DNA of 37,004 bases, from assembly GCA_020851655.1 (NCBI GenBank), contig JADZCI010000218.1, forward strand, positions 1 through 37,004. The letters are read 5' to 3'. Both the position numbers and the translations under genes were made by a program. The notes below the pieces were generated by a model. That model saw only the letters and a list, made by a program, of their open reading frames with translations, made no database searches and was not told the origin of the DNA. Origin of the DNA: Bryobacterales bacterium. GTDB taxonomy: Bacteria > Acidobacteriota > Terriglobia > Bryobacterales > Bryobacteraceae. Below, piece after piece: positions 24,500 to 32,113 of the stretch. Within the stretch, counting starts at the first letter, position 1. Every line of letters begins with the position of its first letter.

Positions 24500-25356
24500 G
24501 AGACGACCTCGACGGGGCGCAGCTTGCGGCTCAGGACCCAGACCAGGATCAGCGCGAGAACGAGGAGCATGACGATGGAACCGGCCAAACCGGGGTTTTC
24601 CGGAGGAGCGACGCCCAGCAACTCGCACCAGAGGCGGTACATCATGCGCAGCGGGTTGACAAACGCGCCCCAGGTGACGCGAAGGACGCCGTCAATGGTT
24701 TCGGCCACGCCCGCCAGAACGAAAAAGAACGCCAGGATCAACGCTCCGGCGATGGCCCGCCATTTGACGTACGCCGAGCAGGTCAGCGAGACGAGCGCGA
24801 GTTGGAGGATGAGGAACAGGAATCCGGCGAACAATCCGATGGCCAGCGTCCAGTAGCTCGCAAGCCAGGTCCAGCCGGCCATGCCGGCTTGCATGGCAAA
24901 CAGGAGCAGGCCGGGAATCCAGGTGACGGGCGAGAGCAAACCGGCGAGGACGGCCATGCGAGCCAGCGCGTAGCCGGTGCGCGAGAGCGGGCGGCTGAAA
25001 TACAGGGGCAGGGCGTTGTTGGCCAGGTCGGGGGCCACCAGGCTGGGCCCGGCGAAGGCGGCCAGAACGACGGCGAGGACGGCTTGAACGTTCATGAAGG
25101 TGAGGAAGAAGCGGCCGTTGATCTCGAGCAGCCCGGACACTTCCCGGTCCAGGCCGGCCCACAGTTCGGAGTGATTGGCGAGGTAGATGAAGACCGCGCA
25201 GGCCAGCGGCCAGAAGAGCGAAACAATCAGCAGGACGATGAGGAGGCGCTGTTCGAATAGGCGCCGCCAGGCGAACCAGGGCAGGACGAGCAAGCGGGCG
25301 GTGCGCGAGGTCAAGGGCCCCTGATACCTCTGGTATCCACGTTTATAGACGGCCAC
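24496..25356 (-). CDS. ABC-2 type transporter permease (proximal)
   Basis: A 286-residue membrane protein beginning (M)AVYKRGYQRYQGPLTSR, an opening I associate with Acidobacterial ABC permeases, then about six helices, for example LLIVLLIVSLFWPLACAVFIY, FLTFMNVQAVLAVVLAAFAG, WLASYWTLAIGLFAGFLFLI and IVMLLVLALILVWVLS. GTG at 25354-25356 is chosen because GAGGAGG lies 9 nt upstream and the residues match the family; the open frame to 25632 is not credible. The start overlaps the end of the preceding ATPase by 14 nt. Substrate unknown. Confidence 0.87.
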   Translation of the reverse strand: MAVYKRGYQRYQGPLTSRTARLLVLPWFAWRRLFEQRLLIVLLIVSLFWPLACAVFIYLANHSELWAGLDREVSGLLEINGRFFLTFMNVQAVLAVVLAAFAGPSLVAPDLANNALPLYFSRPLSRTGYALARMAVLAGLLSPVTWIPGLLLFAMQAGMAGWTWLASYWTLAIGLFAGFLFLILQLALVSLTCSAYVKWRAIAGALILAFFFVLAGVAETIDGVLRVTWGAFVNPLRMMYRLWCELLGVAPPENPGLAGSIVMLLVLALILVWVLSRKLRPVEVVS

Positions 25357-26329
25357 TGGCAGGCGCCTCCTCGCGCGCGGCGGCCTCGCCGGCCGTGTGG
25401 TTGATGTGCCCGACGGCCTTAAGGAAGATTTCTTCCAGGGTGTCGCGGCGGTGGGTGAGGCGGCGGACGTCGATCTCATGAGCCGCCACGAGTTTCCAGA
25501 GCACCGCCATGTCGACTCCGGCGGGCAGGACAATGCGCCAGCGTCCGGCGCCTTCGGTGACGGCGGCGATTTCGTGATCGCGGAGCGCTTCGCCGAAAGC
25601 GGCGTCGTCACCGGCGACTTCCAGTTCGACAAAGCGGCGGTTGGCGCGGCGTTCGGCTTCGAGGTCGGCGTGATGGACGATGCGGCCCGCTTTGAGGATG
25701 ACGACTTCGTCGCACACTTCCTCGACGTCGCGGAGCAGGTGGGAGCAAAGCACGACGCTCATGCCGTGGTCGTCTTTCATTTCGCGGATGAGCTTGAGCA
25801 TGCGGGCGCGGGCGGCGGGGTCGAGGCCGTTGGTGGGTTCGTCGAGGATCACGAGTTCAGGGCCGTGGACGATCGCCTGGGCGAGCTTGGCCATTTGTTT
25901 CATGCCCAGCGAGTACGTGCCCAGCGGGCGGTAGCGGGCTTCGCCCAAACCGACGTGGAAGAGAGTTTCGTGGGCCTTTTCCAGCGCGGCCTCGGCCGGC
26001 AGGCCCGAGAGCTGGGCCATCATGTGGACAAACGTCACGGCGCTCAGGTTGGCGATGAAGGCGTCGTTTTCCGGCATGTAGCCGAGGCGCGATCTCACCT
26101 GGCGGGAATGCTTGTGGCAGTCGAGCCCGAAGATGCGGGCGCAGCCGGCCGAAGGCTGGTGGAACCCGAGTATGGTTTGAATGAGCGTGGACTTGCCGGC
26201 GCCGTTGGGCCCGAGCAGGCCGATGGCCTTACCCGCGCCGGAAACACCGAGCCGGCAGGAAATCCCTTCGAGGACTTCCCGCCGGCCGAGGCGGACATGC
26301 AAATTGTCCAGTTCGATTACTGCTGCCAT
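25343..26329 (-). CDS. ABC transporter ATP-binding protein (proximal)
   Basis: A 328-residue ATPase with Walker A GPNGAGKST, Q-loop-like GYMPENDAF, signature-like YSLGMKQMAKLAQAIV, Walker B ELVILDEPTNGLDP and H in VVLCSHLLRDVEEV, plus a C-terminal domain of about 90 residues ending in DTLEEIFLKAVGH. It is of the NatA/CcmA export type. The ATG lies inside the last codons of the upstream anti-sigma fusion (13-nt overlap), and its own end overlaps the next permease by 14 nt, so the whole set is translationally coupled. In context it is likely controlled by the ECF sigma factor at the head of the operon. Confidence 0.92.
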   Translation of the reverse strand: MAAVIELDNLHVRLGRREVLEGISCRLGVSGAGKAIGLLGPNGAGKSTLIQTILGFHQPSAGCARIFGLDCHKHSRQVRSRLGYMPENDAFIANLSAVTFVHMMAQLSGLPAEAALEKAHETLFHVGLGEARYRPLGTYSLGMKQMAKLAQAIVHGPELVILDEPTNGLDPAARARMLKLIREMKDDHGMSVVLCSHLLRDVEEVCDEVVILKAGRIVHHADLEAERRANRRFVELEVAGDDAAFGEALRDHEIAAVTEGAGRWRIVLPAGVDMAVLWKLVAAHEIDVRRLTHRRDTLEEIFLKAVGHINHTAGEAAAREEAPASGRL

Positions 26330-28782
26330 CCGATCTTGTTCCTGACGCTGCGAGGCTTCCGTACGGGCTCACCCCGCTCTTCGTGGCTGGATCTTCCAAC
26401 CACCATCATGTCGAAAAGGAGGCTCGTTAATCGAGTACGGCTGGCGGCATAGATTCGTTCCCTTTCTCCGTTGAGAACGATCAGGACGGGGTCGCGCCGC
26501 TCCAGCAGTTTCTGGAGCACGGGCGCATCGGGGAACAGACCGGCCAGGTCGGCCAGGGCGCCTTCGGTGTTGAGCCAGAAGAACCCGGAGTTGTGAACAT
26601 CAGCCGATGGAGGCAGTTGCGCCCGGAACTTCGCGGAGCGGATCAAGGGGAATCCGGAGTCCCGCGTGGCGATGGCCCGTAGCGCGAGGGCGCGGTCGTT
26701 GCTGGCGACGAGGTAGCCCCGGTCGTGGGTCCAATAGACGGTCATTATTCCGCTGGCGTCCTTGAGGGTGGTCCAGGCGCGGCCGCCGGAGGTTTCCTCG
26801 CCAATGACGAGCCGGTGGGACGGATCGCCGGCGGGCAGGTGGCGATTACCGGCTTCGACCATGCGCCGGACGGTGGACTCAAAGACGCCGGGGTTGATGA
26901 TTTCGGCGGAGACGACCCAGCCGGGCATGGGCAGGGAGGGACGTTCGATGGCGAACGAGAAGTCACTGCCGAGGGCGGCGGCGATATCGGTGGCGACGTT
27001 GACGCCGGACTCCTCTTCGAAGCGCCGCAGACCGGCGGCGAGGTTGGAACCGCCCAGGGCAAGCAATTCGTCGAAGGCCTGCCTGGGATTGCGCGTGGAG
27101 GCCGAAACGGCCAGAATCGCGTCGCTGGTGATGAATTCGGCCGAACCCGCCGGGCCGGGTTCACCCAACCACGACACCACGCCCTGGCGGGCGCCGTCGA
27201 ACGAGAGGGAAGCTTCGTTGATGCCGCCATCGGAGAGCGAGCGCTGCTCGAAGAACAGGTACTTCAAGTGGGTGAGACCCAGGGCGCCGGCTTGAGCGGC
27301 TTGCTGGTCCCAGCCCACCGCGGTGGCGTCGAGGGCGACCAGCCAGCCGGCGCCGCGCTGGTAGCGGGCGGTGATTTCGGCGGCAAAGGGACCGGTCAGC
27401 CCCTGGCCAGCCTGGCTGCCGGCCTGGTCGAGGTTCTGAGGCGAATCGGAGATCATCAGGATGCCGTTGGCGATGCGGTAGGCGAGCCGGGCGGCGTGCT
27501 CGCCGGCAATGCGGTCGAGCGCCTGCTTGAGGGCTTCCTCCTGGCCGGCGTTGACGGCGGCCAGCACCAGCGGCGCTCCATGCTGGCCGGGCGCGGCCTC
27601 GCGAGTGAGGACAAAGACGATCTCTTCGCCCAGCAAGGGCAGCACGGATTGCAGAGTGAGCATGGAATCCTTGACGCCGGCGCCCTGCCGGGACTCCCAC
27701 CAATTCTTGAGGACGGCGCTCTCGTTGGAGCGCTGCTCGATCATGCGCATCGCCTGGCGGATGGCGCCGCCGACATTGGGGATGGCGATGTAGACCACGG
27801 GATTGGCCGGGGCGGCGGCCAGCAGTTTGGGCTCGGTGCGGAGAGCCTGGGCGGGCATGGCGGCAAGCTCTTTTTCGATGCGGGCGAATTCACCGACCAG
27901 GGCCCACTTTTCGGCGTTGGTGCTCCAGGAGACGGCATGGCGGACTCCGGAAGTTTCCAGCGCGGCGGTGGAAGCCGCCTGCTCGCCACGCTTCAGCAAG
28001 CGCTCGCTTCCGGGTTGCTCGACCTGAACCGAACCTTCGACGACGGACACGAGCGACCCGGCGGAGCCGGACGAAACGGCAAAGACGGTGCCTTTGACCG
28101 AGGCGGTGGTGTCCGGCGTCATCACGCGCAAGCGGCCGCGGCGCTGTTTGGCGGCTTGAATAATGACGTCGCCGCGGTCGAGTTGGAGGGTCTGGCCGCT
28201 CCAGGCGGCGCGAATGGCGAACTGAGTCCGCTCGTTGACTTCGACGAGGGAGTTGTCGGCGAGGCGCACGATGGCGTGCGAGTTGGGGCCGGTGCGCACG
28301 GTCTGGCCGTCAAAAAAGGTCTGCCCGGGCGCCAGGGTCCGGCCGTCGAGGAAGTACAGGCCGGAAGCGCTTTCGACCGTACCGCGCGGGCCGCCGGGCG
28401 CCAGTGCCCGGTCAATGCGGTCGCGTCCGAGGTACAAAGCGATCAACGCCAATCCGGCGGCGATGGCCCACCGGGACGCATTGCCGCGGCGGACGCGTTG
28501 GAACAGGGGCATTTCGACGACGTGGCGCTCGCCTTTGAGTTCGGCGAAGGCGCGGCGGCAGGCGGGGCAGCGGCCGAGGTGGTCCTCAATCAACAGGCGC
28601 CGCGATTCGAGCAGCTTGCCGGCCAGGTAGGCGGGGAGTTCGGCCTGGAATTCCCCGCACGCGCCTGAACGCACCGCCGCCAGCTTGTTCCACACGCGGC
28701 CGCACGCCGCCGACACATCGTGGGCGGGCGCGGCTTCGTCCCGCATTTCGCTCAACAGTTGATCGAATCGTTCGTCGGTCAT
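26317..28782 (-). CDS. zinc-finger anti-sigma factor fused to FecR domain and large extracytoplasmic region
   Basis: An 821-residue protein. Residues 40-80 hold a zinc-finger anti-sigma domain with the H68-x3-C72-x2-C75 motif (EDHLGRCPACRRAF). A membrane helix follows at 104-119. Beyond it is a FecR-like domain, about 150-265 (TVRTGPNSHAIVRLADNSLV, LDRGDVIIQAAKQ, DTTASVKGTVFAV, VVEGSVQVEQPG). The last roughly 500 residues are an extracytoplasmic region resembling DUF3352-type proteins (VVYIAIPNVGGAIRQAM, VLPLLGEEIVFVLTREA, ALGSDFSFAI). AGGAG 7 nt before the ATG. It lies 12 bp after the ECF sigma gene and would hold that sigma factor at the membrane until a signal arrives. The nature of the signal is unknown. 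Confidence 0.85.
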   Translation of the reverse strand: MTDERFDQLLSEMRDEAAPAHDVSAACGRVWNKLAAVRSGACGEFQAELPAYLAGKLLESRRLLIEDHLGRCPACRRAFAELKGERHVVEMPLFQRVRRGNASRWAIAAGLALIALYLGRDRIDRALAPGGPRGTVESASGLYFLDGRTLAPGQTFFDGQTVRTGPNSHAIVRLADNSLVEVNERTQFAIRAAWSGQTLQLDRGDVIIQAAKQRRGRLRVMTPDTTASVKGTVFAVSSGSAGSLVSVVEGSVQVEQPGSERLLKRGEQAASTAALETSGVRHAVSWSTNAEKWALVGEFARIEKELAAMPAQALRTEPKLLAAAPANPVVYIAIPNVGGAIRQAMRMIEQRSNESAVLKNWWESRQGAGVKDSMLTLQSVLPLLGEEIVFVLTREAAPGQHGAPLVLAAVNAGQEEALKQALDRIAGEHAARLAYRIANGILMISDSPQNLDQAGSQAGQGLTGPFAAEITARYQRGAGWLVALDATAVGWDQQAAQAGALGLTHLKYLFFEQRSLSDGGINEASLSFDGARQGVVSWLGEPGPAGSAEFITSDAILAVSASTRNPRQAFDELLALGGSNLAAGLRRFEEESGVNVATDIAAALGSDFSFAIERPSLPMPGWVVSAEIINPGVFESTVRRMVEAGNRHLPAGDPSHRLVIGEETSGGRAWTTLKDASGIMTVYWTHDRGYLVASNDRALALRAIATRDSGFPLIRSAKFRAQLPPSADVHNSGFFWLNTEGALADLAGLFPDAPVLQKLLERRDPVLIVLNGERERIYAASRTRLTSLLFDMMVVGRSSHEERGEPVRKPRSVRNKIGWQQ

Positions 28783-28794
28783 GGGTGTCTCCTG

Positions 28795-29313
28795 TCACTT
28801 TTCCAATTGTTTTTGCAACAGCGCCCGGAGGCGGTGCAGCCGGCTGCCGACGGTGCCCCGCTCCATCCCGAAGAGACCCGCGAGTTCGTCGTAGGAGAGG
28901 CCTTCGAGGTAGCAGAGCACAAACAGTTCCGCGTCGCGCTCGGGCAGGCTGGCCAGGGCGCGGCGAAGCCGCTCTTTGAGCAGGGGCGATGAGCCGTGAG
29001 CCGCGTGAGGCAAACCCTCTTCGAGGGGCGCTCCGGCGTGGACGGCGCGGCGGCGTATGACGTCGATGGAGGCGTTGGTCGCGGCGCGGCGAAAGTACCG
29101 GTCCGGCGACCACGCCGGCTGGACGAGTAACTGGCTGTTTAGTACTCGCAGGAAGACGGTTTGCAGGACATCCTCGGCGTCCGAGGCGTTTCCGGTTACT
29201 CGCAGGGCGGTCCGGTAGACGATATCGGAGTACCGCTGGTAGAGTTCCTGGAATTCCGCCGGGTGCGTCACGGGGGCCTGTACGGGGTTGAGTGCCAAGC
29301 CTAGCGCTGCCAT
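28795..29313 (-). CDS. ECF RNA polymerase sigma factor
   Basis: A 172-residue sigma-70 factor of the extracytoplasmic-function type. Region 2 is AEFQELYQRYSDIVYRTALRVTG-NASDAEDVLQTVFLRV; region 4 is RALASLPERDAELFVLCYLEGLSYDELAGLFGMERGTVGSRLHRLRALL. ATG 29313 is preferred to ATG 29322 because AGGTGG (29328-29323 on the minus strand) is 9 nt before the former but touches the latter. It heads an operon with the membrane anti-sigma protein and four ABC genes. An AATAAT-like -10 at 29357-29352 is possible upstream. Regulon unknown; autoregulation is usual in the family. Confidence 0.92.
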   Translation of the reverse strand: MAALGLALNPVQAPVTHPAEFQELYQRYSDIVYRTALRVTGNASDAEDVLQTVFLRVLNSQLLVQPAWSPDRYFRRAATNASIDVIRRRAVHAGAPLEEGLPHAAHGSSPLLKERLRRALASLPERDAELFVLCYLEGLSYDELAGLFGMERGTVGSRLHRLRALLQKQLEK

Positions 29314-29404
29314 TTGGGTCATCCACCTGGCTATACGCGTGGTTGAGCCCGATTATTGCATAGCCGCCAGTTGTTACCTGGGGCTGGGGTCCGGCAGGGT
29401 CCCG

Positions 29405-29430
29405 TATCCAGTGTTATCCAGTGGTCCAGT
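29405..29430 (+). repeat. short direct repeats upstream of hisL
   Basis: TATCCAGTG occurs at 29405-29413 and again at 29415-29423, and a partial copy TCCAGT lies at 29425-29430, so copies repeat every 10 bp or slightly less, one helical turn. They sit 40-65 bp ahead of the his leader ATG, where an activator or repressor could bind. The function is unproven. Confidence 0.4.
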
Positions 29431-29469
29431 CTTGCGGCGGCGCGGCCCGGCATGATAGCGTAGAAATTC

Positions 29470-29538
29470 ATGCGGTTTGCCGCTCACAGCTCTGTTCATC
29501 ACCATCATCATGGGATGCGCGGGCTGTGCCTGGTCTGA
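29470..29538 (+). CDS. hisL: his operon leader peptide
   Basis: A 22-codon reading frame, ATG 29470 to TGA 29536-29538, too short for ordinary gene finding. It starts MRFAAHSSV, then has five consecutive histidine codons (CAT CAC CAT CAT CAT, 29497-29511), then GMRGLCLV. With a further His at codon 6, six of 22 residues are His. It lies 76 bp before hisI, with an intrinsic terminator in between, the layout of the E. coli hisL leader. Ribosomes stalling at the His codons when His-tRNA is scarce would change the RNA fold and let transcription go on into the operon. No clear Shine-Dalgarno is seen. The peptide itself is presumably non-functional. Confidence 0.88.
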   Translation: MRFAAHSSVHHHHHGMRGLCLV

Positions 29539-29571
29539 AGCGACTGCGAAGACTACGAATCACGAGCCCGC
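29485..29571 (+). promoter_or_regulatory. his attenuator: alternative RNA pairings
   Basis: Segment 1 CACAGC (29485-29490) can pair with segment 2 GCTGTG (29523-29528). Segment 2, extended upstream as GCGGGCT (29519-29525), can instead pair perfectly with segment 3 AGCCCGC (29565-29571), which is the left arm of the terminator. A ribosome stalled on the His codons (29497-29511) covers segment 1, frees segment 2, and so favours the 2:3 antiterminator; a ribosome reaching the stop at 29538 masks segment 2 and lets the terminator form. Pairings are seen in the sequence; the mechanism is inferred from known amino-acid attenuators. Confidence 0.8.
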
Positions 29572-29593
29572 CGGAAACCCGGCGGGCTTTTTT
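29566..29593 (+). terminator. intrinsic terminator of the his attenuator
   Basis: GCCCGCCGG (29566-29574) and CCGGCGGGC (29579-29587) form a perfect 9-bp GC stem around an AAAC loop, followed by six T (29588-29593). It stands 21 bp before the hisI ATG and after the leader-peptide stop, so it can end transcription before the structural genes. Confidence 0.92.
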
Positions 29594-29614
29594 GTTGGCA
29601 GGAACTCACGGAAG

Positions 29615-29995
29615 ATGAAACTCGATTTCGAGAAGACGGGCGGGCTGATTCCCGCGATTGTTCAGGACGACCGGTCCGGGCGGGTGCTGATGGTGGGCTT
29701 TATGAACGCCGAGGCGTTCCGGAAAACGGTTGAAACCGGCAAGACCACGTTCTACAGCCGGTCGCGCAACAAGCTCTGGACCAAGGGCGAGAGTTCGGGA
29801 CATTTCCTGGCAGTGAAGTCGATCGCCACCGATTGCGATGAGGACGCGGTGCTGGTGCGCGTGGACGCGCTGGGACCGGGCGTGTGCCACGAGGGTTATG
29901 AGAGCTGCTTTTTCCGGACGCTCAAGGATGGCGACTGGGTGGTGACGGACGACCGGACGTACGATCCGCAGGCGGTGTACGGGGGCAAGCGATGA
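29615..29995 (+). CDS. hisI: phosphoribosyl-AMP cyclohydrolase
   Basis: A 126-residue enzyme of histidine synthesis that opens the purine ring of PR-AMP (third step). [31 protein letters not shown], the acidic metal site DCDEDAVLV (with the first zinc-ligand Cys) and [14 protein letters not shown] with the other two Cys are all present. It lacks the HisE (PR-ATP pyrophosphatase) domain that is fused in enterics, and no hisE is found in the window. ATG 29615 is right: the frame upstream runs through the attenuator. AGGAA at 29600-29604 is the likely ribosome site. It is the first structural gene of the operon and overlaps hisG by ATGA. Confidence 0.95.
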   Translation: MKLDFEKTGGLIPAIVQDDRSGRVLMVGFMNAEAFRKTVETGKTTFYSRSRNKLWTKGESSGHFLAVKSIATDCDEDAVLVRVDALGPGVCHEGYESCFFRTLKDGDWVVTDDRTYDPQAVYGGKR

Positions 29996-30861
29996 CGCTC
30001 AAGTTAGGCATTCCGAAGGGCAGCCTGGAAAACGCCACAGTCGAACTGTTCCGGCGCGCGGGCTTCAACATCAACGTCAACAGCCGGTCGTACTTTCCGG
30101 CGGTGGACGATCCGGAAATCGAATGCATGCTGATCCGGGCGCAGGAGATGGCGCGCTACGTCGATGACGGAATCCTGGACGCCGGGTTGACCGGCCACGA
30201 CTGGGTACAGGAAAACGACGCCGATGTGGTGACGGTAGCGGACCTGATCTACTCCAAGCAGAGCTTCGGCAAAGTGCGCTGGGTGCTGGCTGTGCCGGAG
30301 GCGTCGCCGTTCCAGTCGGTGAAGGACCTGGAGGGCAAGATTATCGCGACGGAACTGGTGGGCGCGACCAAGCGGTACCTGGCGGCGCGCGGGGTGACGG
30401 CGAAGGTGGAATTCAGTTGGGGCGCGACGGAGGTGAAGCCGCCCGTGCTGTGCGATGCGATTGTCGAAGTGACCGAAACGGGTTCGTCGCTGCGCGCCAA
30501 CAAGCTGCGGATCGTCGAGACGGTGCTGGAGTCCAACACGCAGTTCATCGCTAACAAGGGCGCCTGGGACGATGGGTGGAAGCGGCGCAAGCTGGAAGAC
30601 ATCAAGATGCTGCTGGAAGGCGCCATCAACGCGCTGGGCAAGGTCGGGCTGATGCTGAACGTTCACAAGAACGACCTGGCGGCGGTGCTGGGAGTGCTGC
30701 CGGCGCTGAAGCGCCCGACGATTTCGCAGCTCAGCGACAACGAGTGGCTGGCGGTGAACACGATTCTCGACGAGAACCTGTTGCGCGTCATCATCCCGAG
30801 GCTGAAGGCGGCCGGGGCGCAGGGCATTGTCGAGTACCCGCTGAACAAGATTGTGATGTAG
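29992..30861 (+). CDS. hisG: ATP phosphoribosyltransferase, long form
   Basis: A 289-residue enzyme for the first, committed step of histidine synthesis: ATP plus PRPP to [54 protein letters not shown] and [21 protein letters not shown] (PRPP loop) mark the catalytic part. The C-terminal stretch from about 215 ([27 protein letters not shown]...EYPLNKIVM) is the ACT-like regulatory domain of the hexameric long form, so feedback inhibition by histidine is expected and HisZ is not needed. Start overlaps the hisI stop (ATGA). Confidence 0.96.
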   Translation: MTLKLGIPKGSLENATVELFRRAGFNINVNSRSYFPAVDDPEIECMLIRAQEMARYVDDGILDAGLTGHDWVQENDADVVTVADLIYSKQSFGKVRWVLAVPEASPFQSVKDLEGKIIATELVGATKRYLAARGVTAKVEFSWGATEVKPPVLCDAIVEVTETGSSLRANKLRIVETVLESNTQFIANKGAWDDGWKRRKLEDIKMLLEGAINALGKVGLMLNVHKNDLAAVLGVLPALKRPTISQLSDNEWLAVNTILDENLLRVIIPRLKAAGAQGIVEYPLNKIVM

Positions 30862-30868
30862 AGGGACG

Positions 30869-32113
30869 ATGATCCGGATTATCGAGTCAAAAGACGCGGC
30901 GCGGCTTCTGAGCCGGAGGCAGGCCCGGCTGACGGAAGCCGAGCAGACGGTAAAGCCGATTCTGGAGGCGGTGCGGAAGCGGGGCGACGCGGCGCTGGTT
31001 GAGTACGCGCGCAAGTTCGACGGGCTGAGCCGGCGGGGGGTGGCGGTTCCGGCGGCGGAGTTGAAAGCGGCCGAAGCGCGCCTGGCGCCGGCATTCCGGC
31101 GCGCGGTCAAGAAGGCGGCGTCCAACATCCGCTCGTACGCCCGGCTGCAGCTTCCGGTGGCGAGGTCGGTGACGGCGGCGCCGGGGTTGAAGCTCTCGCA
31201 AGTGGTGCGGCCGCTCGATTCGGTGGCGGCCTACATACCGGCGGGCCGCTACCCGCTACCGTCGACGGTGATGATGACGGTGATTCCGGCCAAGGTGGCG
31301 GGCGTCGGGACGGTGATGGTGGCGACGCCGAGGGTGGTGGACGAGATTTTTGGCGCGGCCTCGATGATGGGCGCGACACACGTGTTTGAAATGGGCGGGG
31401 CGCATGCCATTGCGGCGTTCGCTTACGGAACGCGGACGGTTCCCAAGGCGGACCGGATTGTGGGTCCGGGGAACATTTACGTGGCCGCCGCCAAGAAGCT
31501 GCTGGCGGGCGAAGTAGGGATCGATTTTATCGCGGGGCCAACGGAGATTCTGATCATCGCCGGGGAAGGCGACCCGCGCTGGCTGGCGGCGGATATGCTG
31601 GCGCAGGCCGAGCATGACACCGACGCTTCCGCCGTGCTGCTGACCACGTCCAAGCGCCTGGCGCTGGCGGTGGCCAACGAGGTGGAGAAGCAGCTCGACG
31701 GGTTGCCCACGGCGCCGACGGCGCGCGAGGCGATCGGCAAGAACAGCGCCATCGTGATTGTGCGGTCGGACGAGGAGGCGGTGGAGTTGTCCAACCGCTT
31801 TGCGCCGGAGCACCTGAGCATCCATGACGGGTCGCTGCTGGGGGGCATCCGGCACGCGGGCAGCGTGTTTATTGGACCGATGAGTCCGGAAGCGGCCGGC
31901 GATTACGCTTCCGGACCCAACCACGTGCTGCCCACTTCAGGGGCGGCGCGGCTGCGGGGCGGGCTGTCGGCCGCCGACTTTGTCAAGGTGATTTCCGTGC
32001 AGCAACTGGACCGCCGGGCGCTGGCCGAACTGCAACCGGCGATTTCGACGCTGGCTCGCGCCGAAGGTTTGGAAGCGCACGCGCGTTCGGTCGAGGTGCG
32101 TCTCCGTGGCTGA
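30869..32113 (+). CDS. hisD: histidinol dehydrogenase
   Basis: A 414-residue NAD-dependent, zinc-containing enzyme that oxidises histidinol to histidine in the last two steps. The protein shows AAYIPAGRYPLPSTVMM, GPGNIYVAAAKKLLAGEVGIDFIAGPTEIL, LAQAEHDTDASAVLLTTS, RFAPEHLSIHDG with the catalytic Glu-His pair, and SGPNHVLPTSGAARLRGGLSAADFVK. ATG 30869 has GAGG about 4 nt upstream and starts 7 bp after hisG. Its end overlaps the hisC start by 8 nt. Confidence 0.97.
   Translation: MIRIIESKDAARLLSRRQARLTEAEQTVKPILEAVRKRGDAALVEYARKFDGLSRRGVAVPAAELKAAEARLAPAFRRAVKKAASNIRSYARLQLPVARSVTAAPGLKLSQVVRPLDSVAAYIPAGRYPLPSTVMMTVIPAKVAGVGTVMVATPRVVDEIFGAASMMGATHVFEMGGAHAIAAFAYGTRTVPKADRIVGPGNIYVAAAKKLLAGEVGIDFIAGPTEILIIAGEGDPRWLAADMLAQAEHDTDASAVLLTTSKRLALAVANEVEKQLDGLPTAPTAREAIGKNSAIVIVRSDEEAVELSNRFAPEHLSIHDGSLLGGIRHAGSVFIGPMSPEAAGDYASGPNHVLPTSGAARLRGGLSAADFVKVISVQQLDRRALAELQPAISTLARAEGLEAHARSVEVRLRG

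Noticed and set aside
29432..29460. TTGCGG ... GATAGC as a promoter for the his leader
   Set aside because: Only a poor match to -10 and -35 at 16-17 bp spacing; too weak to annotate.
29497..29511. CAT/CAC run looked like an engineered His tag or vector sequence
   Set aside because: It sits in a native leader frame directly before a terminator and the his operon, which explains it naturally.
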